Both the position numbers and the translations under genes were made by a program. A DNA stretch of 11,836 nt from Deltaproteobacteria bacterium (GTDB taxonomy: Bacteria > Desulfobacterota > Desulfobacteria > Desulfobacterales > JAFDCJ01): contig JAFDDW010000022.1 in the NCBI GenBank assembly GCA_019310665.1, forward strand, positions 1 to 11,836, given 5' to 3'. Each line of letters starts with the position of its first letter. The first letter of the stretch is position 1. The notes below the pieces were generated by a model, which worked only from the letters and a program-made list of their open reading frames with translations, was not told where the DNA came from and searched no databases. Below are positions 6,491-11,836 of this stretch, piece after piece.

Positions 6491-6524
6491 GACAGCGAAC
6501 CGCAGAATTTCGAAGGATGGTTTC
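6491..6524 (-). repeat. Dispersed ~34-bp sequence, right copy (inverted)
   Basis: Reverse complement of the sequence at 1261-1288 plus the 1309-1316 end, differing at one position in the shared gaaacca(c/t)ccttcgaaat core. The two copies bracket the 1.3-6.5 kb gene block in inverted orientation. This and the following terminator fill most of the 288-bp gap before pspC. Confidence 0.7.
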
Positions 6525-6540
6525 ACTTGTACTGCAGTTG

Positions 6541-6596
6541 AAAAAGCAGTTTCTGCCTGACTTTCATTCCATTGGAGGTCAGGCAGCGCTGTTTTT
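6541..6596. terminator. Bidirectional intrinsic terminator between the four-cysteine gene and pspC
   Basis: A run of five A (6541-6545), gcag, then ctgcctgac (6553-6561) pairs across a 16-nt loop with gtcaggcag (6578-6586), followed by ctg and five T (6592-6596). The outer A and T runs are complementary, so each strand shows a stem followed by a T-tract. It can end the pspABC transcript on the minus strand and the 6198 gene on the plus strand. Confidence 0.6.
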
Positions 6597-6710
6597 GACG
6601 GTTGACTCCCCGCCTTATATATCGCTTATTCTAAAAAATCAGTCTGCATATGGTGCCCGATTTGAATTGACCGCATCGTTCCGGTGGTTTGACTTTATCG
6701 CCCAATTTCT

Positions 6711-7094
6711 CTATGATTTCAGCCTTTCATCCCAATCAAACTCTTGGGTGGTGACGATATGCTCCATGCGGCGGAGTCGTTTTTCAAGGTTGTCATACCG
6801 TCTTTTTATTCGCCGGGCGGCGAGGTGTCTGGAGTTTGTATAGCTGTCGTAGAATTCCTGTTCGGCTTCGGTTTCAATGGGTATGACAGGGGCGGGCTTC
6901 ATCAAAAAGGTTGCGATCAAATACAGACCGATCGCCGGCCAGAATCCCGAAACGAGAAGGAAAATAATGGCGATAGCTCTGGCCCAGAATACCGAAAAAT
7001 CAAAATGCTCAGCCAGTCCGCGGCACACGCCGAAGATAACGCCGTTGCGCGAACGGTATATTCCGTCACGGCCTAATCTGCTATAATTTCTCAT
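6711..7094 (-). CDS. pspC: Phage shock protein C
   Basis: A 127-residue inner-membrane protein. The PspC domain occupies about residues 10-66: GIYRSRNGVIFGVCRGLAEH, then FDFSVFWARAIAIIFLLVSG, then a second membrane stretch PAIGLYLIATFLM. The C-terminal half is cytoplasmic-type and basic, with a helical RRIKRRYDNLEKRLRRMEH segment. In the phage-shock response, PspC with PspB senses envelope stress and recruits PspA away from PspF. The start is ATG 7094, with aaagga about nine bases upstream; it overlaps the 3' end of pspB by 14 bp, which indicates translational coupling. Last gene of the operon, followed ~115 bp later by a bidirectional terminator. Confidence 0.93.
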   Translation of the reverse strand: MRNYSRLGRDGIYRSRNGVIFGVCRGLAEHFDFSVFWARAIAIIFLLVSGFWPAIGLYLIATFLMKPAPVIPIETEAEQEFYDSYTNSRHLAARRIKRRYDNLEKRLRRMEHIVTTQEFDWDERLKS

Positions 7095-7329
7095 CTTTAT
7101 GATCCTTTTTATCTTGGTCCAGCAGGATGGTTTCAAGTGATTCCACGCGTTCTTCCATACGGGAAAGTCCCTGATAAATTTCCTGGATAATTTTGGAATC
7201 TTCGGCTTGATCTTTGCGAGAGGTTCCCCCTTTTAAAAGTTTAATGGACATCAAGATCGTGCCCCCGATAACCGCAGGTATCAGGACGATACTCCCGAAA
7301 ATGATAGCCACTATCAACGCTTCTTTCAT
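7081..7329 (-). CDS. pspB: Phage shock protein B
   Basis: 82 residues: one N-terminal membrane helix (about 5-30, IVAIIFGSIVLIPAVIGG), a short basic turn, then a coiled-coil segment (IIQEIYQGLSRMEERVESLE, about 47-66) matching the C-terminal pattern of PspB proteins, and a charged tail. PspB works with PspC at the inner membrane to activate the response. Its ATG lies 36 bp after the pspA stop, with a purine-rich site gggtgg just upstream on the minus strand. It is slightly longer than the ~74-residue enterobacterial protein and diverged; the call leans on both the pattern and the position between pspA and pspC. Confidence 0.85.
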   Translation of the reverse strand: MKEALIVAIIFGSIVLIPAVIGGTILMSIKLLKGGTSRKDQAEDSKIIQEIYQGLSRMEERVESLETILLDQDKKDHKDEKL

Positions 7330-7365
7330 AAGTCCACCCTAAGGCATTCTTCATTCTAAAACCTG

Positions 7366-8055
7366 TTATTGCTGTTCCGAGGCCGAATCGCTTTTTTTCT
7401 CGCTCCCAGGTGTTTTCAACGCCTGGAGCTCATTTTCGATTTCTTCGTCGACCGAAAGCCTTTCCAATTCATCTTCCAGGGAAGTCTTTTTACCAAAATT
7501 TACCAGATCAGCTTCCGCTTCCATACGTTCAATACGGTTTTCAAGTTCGTCGAATTTCATCATGGTTTCGGAACTGTCAATGCGTCGCAGCTCCTGCTGA
7601 GCCTGCATTTTTCTCTGGGCATGGACATGGCGTTGAACCAGCATGCGTTGCTTATCCCGTGCAGATCTTAATTTTTCCTCCAACTGGCGTATGTCATCCT
7701 GGTACTGTTCAATCAGCAGATCCTGTTCAACCAGGTCGTGTTCAAGGGTTGTTATTCTATTGATGAATTTGCGTTTTTCAATCAGTGCTTCACGGGCCAG
7801 ATCATCCCGACCCTTATTCACGGCGAGTTCAGCCTTTTCCTCCCAGTATTGCGCCCTGGCATTGTGTCCTTCCAGCTGACGCTGAACCTTTTTGCCGGAG
7901 GCCATAACTCCGGCGCAAGCCGTTTTTATTTCAACCAGCGTGTCTTCCATTTCCCTGATCATCAGTTTGATCAATTTTTCCGGATCTTCCGCTTTATCGA
8001 GCATGGCGTTCATGTTGGAGCTGATGATATCGCGAAATCGTGTGAAAATTCCCAT
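7366..8055 (-). CDS. pspA: Phage shock protein A
   Basis: A 229-residue PspA/IM30-family (ESCRT-III-like) protein. The N-terminus MGIFTRFRDIISSNMNAMLD is the amphipathic membrane-binding helix, followed by the typical AEDPEKLIKLMIREMEDTL and a long charged coiled coil to about 145. The QQELRRIDSSETMMKFDELE region and a C-terminal acidic helix SVDEEIENELQALK complete the fold; the last ~15 residues are a Ser/Lys/Glu-rich tail. PspA binds PspF in the uninduced state and, upon stress, oligomerises on damaged inner membrane to limit proton leak. The ATG has a strong site (gtggaggt) a few bases upstream. First gene of the operon, behind the sigma-54-type promoter at 8100-8115. Confidence 0.96.
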   Translation of the reverse strand: MGIFTRFRDIISSNMNAMLDKAEDPEKLIKLMIREMEDTLVEIKTACAGVMASGKKVQRQLEGHNARAQYWEEKAELAVNKGRDDLAREALIEKRKFINRITTLEHDLVEQDLLIEQYQDDIRQLEEKLRSARDKQRMLVQRHVHAQRKMQAQQELRRIDSSETMMKFDELENRIERMEAEADLVNFGKKTSLEDELERLSVDEEIENELQALKTPGSEKKSDSASEQQ

Positions 8056-8099
8056 TGTATTACCTCCACTTTTTTATTGACGTTGTTAAGTTTGGTTGG

Positions 8100-8115
8100 A
8101 GCATGAACCATGCCA
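8100..8115 (-). promoter_or_regulatory. Sigma-54 promoter of pspABC
   Basis: On the minus strand TGGCATG-N4-ATGCT fits the -24/-12 consensus TGGCACG-N4-TTGCW with the invariant GG and GC at the right spacing; the -12 box has A for T. The start would lie near 8089, ~35 nt before the pspA ATG. This fits control by the divergent PspF. Confidence 0.8.
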
Positions 8116-8160
8116 AGCACTGAATTTTCGACAACTACTTGAAACTACACAATTTTAAGC

Positions 8161-8190
8161 TTGACAGTGAAATATGGTTCATGGTAAATA
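8161..8190 (+). promoter_or_regulatory. Possible sigma-70 promoter for pspF
   Basis: TTGACA (8161-8166, consensus) with an 18-bp spacer to a weak -10 TAAATA (8185-8190). It overlaps the candidate enhancer of pspA, which would give the negative autoregulation known for PspF in enterobacteria. The leader to pspF would be nearly 300 nt. Another TATAAT at 8282-8287 lacks a -35. Confidence 0.4.
8174..8183. promoter_or_regulatory. Candidate PspF enhancer half: inverted 10-mer
   Basis: atggttcatg at 8174-8183 is the exact inverted copy of catgaaccat at 8102-8111, inside the sigma-54 promoter. It would lie ~85-95 bp upstream of the pspA start, in the distance range typical of sigma-54 enhancers. A 10-bp palindrome attagctaat (8209-8218) lies slightly further out. 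Binding is inferred, not shown. Confidence 0.3.
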
Positions 8191-8241
8191 TCGCCAATAA
8201 ATAGTAAAATTAGCTAATGATTGGCCATGATAGCTTCAGGG

Positions 8242-8464
8242 CTGGTCCCTGGTTACTGGTCACTTGTGCTGGATAGATGCTTATAATACGTGATCCTCGA
8301 TGCTGGATACTCGATACTCGATGACATTCTGACTGGGCGGTAAATTCTGATCATCCAATATCGAGCATCGAGAATCGAGTATCCAGTAGCACGTCGTAAC
8401 CGCGAATAGATCGTCGCGGACAAGAGACCAGCAACCAGTAACAAGCGACCAGGGACAAGCAACC
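8242..8464. repeat. Nested inverted word repeats in the pspF leader
   Basis: The outer arms are built of accag/taac/acaag words: 8242-8272 (ctggtccctggttactggtc onward) against 8419-8464 (gaccagcaaccagtaacaag onward), imperfectly complementary. Inside them acgtg (8288-8292) pairs with cacgt (8390-8394). The inner arms 8303-8323 and 8366-8386 are 21 nt with one mismatch, made of tcgatactcgatg/catcgagaatcga words. The loop is 42 nt. The structure would occupy most of the pspF leader, ending ~25 bp before the ATG. Confidence 0.85.
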
Positions 8465-8489
8465 TGAACCCCGAACGGTGAAAACACCT

Positions 8490-9530
8490 ATGAACTCAAA
8501 CATAGAAAAGCAGTACAGCCGTGAAACACCGACCCGGACGGCCGAAGCCCTGGGTCAATCTGAAAAATTTTTAGAGTTTCAGGAGCGCCTTTCACGGGTA
8601 GCGCCTGTCAACCGCCCGGTGCTTCTGCTGGGAGAACGCGGCACCGGAAAAGAATTGGCGGCCGGACGGTTGCACTATCTCTCCAACCGCTGGCCCAAAT
8701 CTTTTTTAACGCTTAATTGTTCAGCGCTATCACCGTCGCTCATCGAATCGGAATTATTCGGTTACGAAAAAGGCGCCTTCACCGGGGCGGCCCAGCGGCG
8801 GGTCGGTCGGTTTGAAGCGGCCGACGGCGGCACCCTTTTTCTGGATGAGATCGGCAATATCCCCCTGGAGGTGCAGGAAAAAATATTGCGGGTGGTGGAA
8901 TACTATTCTTTTGAGCGGGTGGGGAGTTCTGAAAGCATAGAGGTGGATGTACGAATTATTGCCGCCACCAATGCGGATGTGAAAGCCCTGGCAGCCGGTA
9001 ATTTATTCAAACAGGATTTGCTGGACCGACTTTCATTTGAAGTGTTGATCGTGCCGCCATTGCGGGAGCGCAGGGAAGACATATTGCTGCTGGCCAATTT
9101 TTTTGCCGGTCGCATGGCGGTTGAACTGGGCGGGGAGGAAATTCCTCAGTTCAGCCCTGAAGCCGCCGATGCCCTTGAAAGCTATCACTGGCCCGGCAAT
9201 GTACGGGAGTTAAAAAATGTGGTGGAGCGTGCGGTCTATCGATCGGATTCTCTGAAAATTAGTGAAATTATTTTTGATCCTTTTTTTTCGCCCTATGAAA
9301 CACAGGCGCCGGAACTGAAACCGGATAGTTCAGGCACCGATGCCGGATTATCCGATGAGAGTGATCACCTGTTAAAACCGATGGAAGAGGCGGTTTGGGA
9401 TCTGAAAGTTCAAATGCTTGAGAAGGCGCTGGCCAATTCGAAGTTCAACCAGAAGAAAGCGGCCAAACTCCTGGGTTTGACCTACCACCAGTTCCGGGGA
9501 TTGTACCGGCAGTATAAGGCAAATGAATAA
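8490..9530 (+). CDS. pspF: PspF, sigma-54 enhancer-binding activator of psp operon
   Basis: A 346-residue AAA+ sigma-54 activator without an N-terminal receiver domain, as in PspF. Counting from the GTG at 8478: Walker A GERGTGKE (52-59), the sigma-54-contacting GAFTGA loop (99-104), Walker B GTLFLDEI (118-125), RIIAATNAD, the sensor region PPLRERREDI (193-202) and WPGNVREL (238-245). A ~50-residue acidic linker leads to a Fis-type helix-turn-helix (NQKKAAKLLGLTYHQFRGLY, 324-343). I prefer ATG 8490 over GTG 8478, but neither has a real ribosome site. It lies divergent to pspABC, whose promoter it should activate; PspA inhibits it by direct binding in the enterobacterial model. The stop codon merges into a gaatgaataatga repeat array. 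Strong identification. Confidence 0.95.
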   Translation: MNSNIEKQYSRETPTRTAEALGQSEKFLEFQERLSRVAPVNRPVLLLGERGTGKELAAGRLHYLSNRWPKSFLTLNCSALSPSLIESELFGYEKGAFTGAAQRRVGRFEAADGGTLFLDEIGNIPLEVQEKILRVVEYYSFERVGSSESIEVDVRIIAATNADVKALAAGNLFKQDLLDRLSFEVLIVPPLRERREDILLLANFFAGRMAVELGGEEIPQFSPEAADALESYHWPGNVRELKNVVERAVYRSDSLKISEIIFDPFFSPYETQAPELKPDSSGTDAGLSDESDHLLKPMEEAVWDLKVQMLEKALANSKFNQKKAAKLLGLTYHQFRGLYRQYKANE

Positions 9531-9700
9531 TGAATAATGACGAATGAATAATTAATGATGTCGCTACGCTCCACCAATTTTAAAATGGATAGAATTCCTT
9601 AATTTTTCATTCGACATACGTCAATCGTCATTCCAGTAAGTCATTCGTCAATCGACATTCGTCATTCCAAAGGCATTCGTCATTATTCATTCGACATTCA
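9523..9700. repeat. gaatga/cattcgt word array between convergent genes, with 18-bp inverted arms
   Basis: The spacer between pspF and the ene-reductase is made of gaatga, aatgacgaatg and related words. The left arm 9529-9546 (aatgaataatgacgaatg) and right arm 9674-9691 (cattcgtcattattcatt) are perfect 18-bp inverted copies. Both genes' stop codons (9528-9530 on plus, 9698-9700 on minus) are part of the repeated words. More cattcgtcaa/cgacattcg copies fill 9610-9700. It may serve as a transcript-end hairpin for both genes; no T-tract is seen. Confidence 0.85.
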
Positions 9701-11614
9701 AATCCGTCTTCCCAGCACCGCACTTTCATAAATGGCATCTTTCGCACTTCTCGGTTCCAGGCAGTCTCCTATCTGGTGAATTTCAAACCCAAAAGTTTTT
9801 ATCTGGTCATAGAGCCTGGTATTGGGACGCGTGCCGATGGCAATCACAACTTTGTCGGCCTCGATAAATAGTTCCTGATTGTCCCGGTTGGCAACGACGG
9901 CGCCGTTGTCTTCTATTTTCAGCAACCGGATATCGGTGAAAATGGCAACATTGTTTTCTTTAAGCTTGGTGAGAATGATTTTTTTGGTCATGGCTTCCAG
10001 GCCTTTTCCGGCTTGGGGCAGCATTTCAATAACCGTTACCGAAATTTCATGCTCGGACAAATGCAGCGCTAATTCCAGGCCGGTCGGTCCCCCGCCGACA
10101 ATCACAACTGATTTAAAATCGAACGGTCCTCCGTTTAAAACATCTTCAAAGGATAACACAATATCTTTATCAATGCCCTCGACCGCTGGAAGGGCGGGCA
10201 GAGAACCGGTGGCCAGTATGACCACATCGGGATTGAAGGCCTTGATGTCTTCAGCGGATACTTCAATATTCAGGTGGCATTTGACGCCGAAAATTTCGGC
10301 CTGTTTTTTTTGAAATTGAATCAGGGTGCGCAGTTCTGCTTTATGGCCCGGGATGCTGCCGGGCAGCAGCTGCCCGCCCAGCTCGCCTCGTTTTTCATAC
10401 ACATCCACCTCATGCCCGCGTTTGGCGGCAACCCAGGCCACGTTTAATCCACCCGGGCCCCCACCGACCACTATAATTTTTTTTGGTTGAAGAGCCGGTA
10501 CAAAGGCCATTTCTTTTTCGCGGCCCAGCATGGGGTTTACCAGACATTCAATGCGTCCTTTTTTAAAAATTGATTCCATACAGGTATTACAGGCAATGCA
10601 GGTTCGAATTTCATCCTGCCGTCCCTCTTGCGCTTTTTTCGGCATTTCCGGGTCTGCCAGTAAACCGCGGCCGATGCAAACCAGGTCGGCTTTCTTTTGG
10701 GTTATGATCTGATCGGCGATATAGAGGTCGTTTATTCTTCCCACAGCCATAACCGGAATATCAAGTGCCTTTTTTACCTGTTCGGCAGAATTTACAAGGC
10801 ATGCTTTTTCCATGAACATCGGCTGGCAAATCCATTCAGGTGTGACATCGTTTCCGGCAGAGACCTGGACAATATCGATGCCTGCCGCTGCCAGGATTTT
10901 CAGAATTTCGATGCTTTCTTTGGTTGTCAAACCGTTTGGGACGTATTCTTCGGCACTGATTTTGAAGGAAATGGGAAATTCGTGGCCCAGACGCCGGCGG
11001 ACTTCTTCTACAATTTCCCGGGCAAACCGTGTTCTTCCGGCCGTATTCCACCCATACTCATCTTCGCGGATGTTGGAAAACTGAGAAAGAAATTGGTTGA
11101 TCAGGTAACCGTGAGCGCCATGGATTTCAATCAGCTCAAATCCTGCCTGATACGCCCTTTGGGCGGCCTGGCCGAATTTTTTAACCAGTTGCTGGATACC
11201 GTCGATGCTCAACGGCTCAACATCTCCCCTAATCGCAGGGCAGGGCAGGGGTGATGGCGCCAGCGGTTTGCGTTTGATGACTTTTATGGATGTTTGTCGG
11301 CCGCCATGATGAATCTGAACGGCAGGCAGGCTGCCTTCTTCTTTTATGGCGGAGGCGATCCTGGCAAGCCCATCAACAAATCGATCTTCATATATCCTGG
11401 CCTGGTGAGCAGATACGATACCCTCGGGTGATACCGAGCAGGCCTCTACAATGATCATGGCCGGTCCTCCGGCGGCGCGCCGTCGGTAATGCTCGATGGT
11501 AGCATCGGATATACTGCCGTCATTTCCAAGTAGAAAGGACGCCAGGGCCGGCATTACGATTCGGTTTTTTAATTCTATGGTCTTAATGGTAAAAGGGGAA
11601 AACAACTTCTCCAT
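9698..11614 (-). CDS. NADH:flavin oxidoreductase, 2,4-dienoyl-CoA reductase / enoate reductase type
   Basis: A 638-residue flavin and iron-sulfur ene-reductase, the family's usual length. Residues 1-~330 form an old-yellow-enzyme FMN barrel beginning MEKLFSPFTIKTIELKNRIV, with HHGGR near 102, HGAHGYLINQFLSQFSN (165-181) and VGRINDLYIADQII near 291-304. The [4Fe-4S] motif CIACNTC (339-345) is completed by a Cys at 357. The FAD domain starts VVGGGPGG (382-389) and an NAD(P)H domain VIVGGGPTGLE (504-514); the C-terminal IGDCLEPRSAKDAIYESAVL (615-634) binds FAD. It should reduce an activated C=C bond with NAD(P)H in the cytoplasm; the substrate (dienoyl-CoA, enoate, aromatic-ring derived) cannot be told. 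I chose ATG 11614 because the family begins there and ggag lies nine bases upstream; an upstream start at 11671 falls at the promoter. No neighbouring pathway genes are seen. Confidence 0.93.
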   Translation of the reverse strand: MEKLFSPFTIKTIELKNRIVMPALASFLLGNDGSISDATIEHYRRRAAGGPAMIIVEACSVSPEGIVSAHQARIYEDRFVDGLARIASAIKEEGSLPAVQIHHGGRQTSIKVIKRKPLAPSPLPCPAIRGDVEPLSIDGIQQLVKKFGQAAQRAYQAGFELIEIHGAHGYLINQFLSQFSNIREDEYGWNTAGRTRFAREIVEEVRRRLGHEFPISFKISAEEYVPNGLTTKESIEILKILAAAGIDIVQVSAGNDVTPEWICQPMFMEKACLVNSAEQVKKALDIPVMAVGRINDLYIADQIITQKKADLVCIGRGLLADPEMPKKAQEGRQDEIRTCIACNTCMESIFKKGRIECLVNPMLGREKEMAFVPALQPKKIIVVGGGPGGLNVAWVAAKRGHEVDVYEKRGELGGQLLPGSIPGHKAELRTLIQFQKKQAEIFGVKCHLNIEVSAEDIKAFNPDVVILATGSLPALPAVEGIDKDIVLSFEDVLNGGPFDFKSVVIVGGGPTGLELALHLSEHEISVTVIEMLPQAGKGLEAMTKKIILTKLKENNVAIFTDIRLLKIEDNGAVVANRDNQELFIEADKVVIAIGTRPNTRLYDQIKTFGFEIHQIGDCLEPRSAKDAIYESAVLGRRI

Positions 11615-11671
11615 TACGCTTTGCTCCAACTGTTCATATGTATAAGAAAATCGTATATGTTCAGGGGGCAC

Positions 11672-11700
11672 ATCTTAGTGTACCACTGTCCATATGACAA
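11672..11700 (-). promoter_or_regulatory. Sigma-70 promoter of the ene-reductase gene
   Basis: On the minus strand TTGTCA (11695-11700), a 17-bp spacer and TAAGAT (11672-11677) give five and four of six matches. Transcription would start near 11665 and leave a ~50-nt leader. A small dyad agtg-gta-cact lies in the spacer next to the -10 box and could be an operator. Confidence 0.55.
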
Positions 11701-11703
11701 TAT

Positions 11704-11739
11704 ATTCACCGCAGAGCTCGCAGAGGGCGCAGAGTGAAT
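11704..11739. repeat. CGCAGAG triple repeat closed by inverted ATTCAC/GTGAAT
   Basis: Three cgcagag copies at 11710-11716, 11719-11725 and 11728-11734 give a 9-bp period. They are framed by attcac (11704-11709) and its complement gtgaat (11734-11739). A T-rich run tttttctttttc follows immediately. I recall this cgcagag word array from spacers of many unrelated genomes, but could not check. Confidence 0.75.
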
Positions 11740-11802
11740 TTTTCTTTTTCAATTATAAAGTCGCCTATAGCTCATTCAGGAATTAAAATCAATCTTTCAA
11801 GC

Positions 11803-11831
11803 TTGACGCTCATGCGCCTTTTCTTTATAAT
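11803..11831 (+). promoter_or_regulatory. Strong sigma-70 promoter leading out of the window
   Basis: TTGACG (11803-11808), exactly 17 bp, then consensus TATAAT (11826-11831). The transcript would start near 11838, just outside the window, so the controlled gene cannot be seen. Confidence 0.75.
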
Positions 11832-11836
11832 CCAGT

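Noticed and set aside
1261..6524. Insertion sequence or composite transposon bounded by the inverted ~34-bp copies.
   Set aside because: No transposase or integrase frame lies inside, and no target-site duplication was seen; kept only as a finding about flanking repeats.
6517..6843. 108-aa plus-strand frame.
   Set aside because: Starts in the dispersed repeat, crosses the terminator and runs antisense into pspC.
8253..8487. Two minus-strand frames of 68-69 aa in the pspF leader.
   Set aside because: They translate the inverted word repeats and have no independent support.
9879..11254. Several plus-strand frames opposite the ene-reductase, up to 185 aa.
   Set aside because: All are antisense shadows of a long, clearly identified gene.

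Overview
The window reads like a chromosome segment of a sulfate-reducing or otherwise strictly anaerobic Desulfobacterota (Desulfobacterales-like) bacterium. This rests on three things: a cysteine-rich 4Fe-4S protein of a type common in that group, an oxygen-sensitive class of flavin/iron-sulfur ene-reductase, and intergenic spacers built from short-word repeats that I remember (not verified here) from such genomes. It contains no tRNA, rRNA, CRISPR array, integrase or transposase.

Layout. (1) 3-836 (+): the 3' part of a 4Fe-4S ferredoxin-like protein that enters from the left edge. (2) 837-1372: a 536-bp spacer full of short-word repeats. (3) 1373-3023 (+): a two-gene unit, a small soluble conserved-looking protein followed by an SF2 DECH-box helicase; the helicase stop codon lies inside a perfect 52-bp palindrome. 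(4) 3145-5329 (+): an AT-rich stretch of poorly known genes. It holds a 229-aa soluble protein with its own sigma-70 promoter, a 203-aa four-helix membrane protein with an internal duplication, a 143-aa membrane protein with its own promoter, and a 66-aa membrane protein. (5) 5414-5692 (-): a decayed C-terminal LemA fragment. (6) 6198-6422 (+): a 74-aa four-cysteine protein. (7) 6711-9530: a complete phage-shock module, pspABC on the minus strand behind a sigma-54-type promoter, with the divergent gene for its sigma-54 activator, pspF. (8) 9698-11614 (-): a 638-aa ene-reductase of the 2,4-dienoyl-CoA reductase / enoate reductase type. (9) A near-consensus sigma-70 promoter pointing out of the right edge.

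How it works together. PspF presumably drives pspABC from the -24/-12 promoter at 8100-8115 when the inner membrane is stressed. PspA binds and holds PspF in the uninduced state, and PspB/PspC transmit the membrane signal. The helicase and its small upstream partner form an operon of unknown purpose, with the 229-aa gene as a possible third partner.

The most unusual aspect is the spacers. Most hold degenerate arrays of 6-11-nt words, with a different word set in different spacers. Several arrays are arranged as inverted pairs able to fold into long hairpins. They start exactly at stop codons (helicase, pspF, ene-reductase) or run up to a start codon (pspF). A separate ~34-bp sequence occurs in inverted copies at both ends of the 1.3-6.5 kb block.
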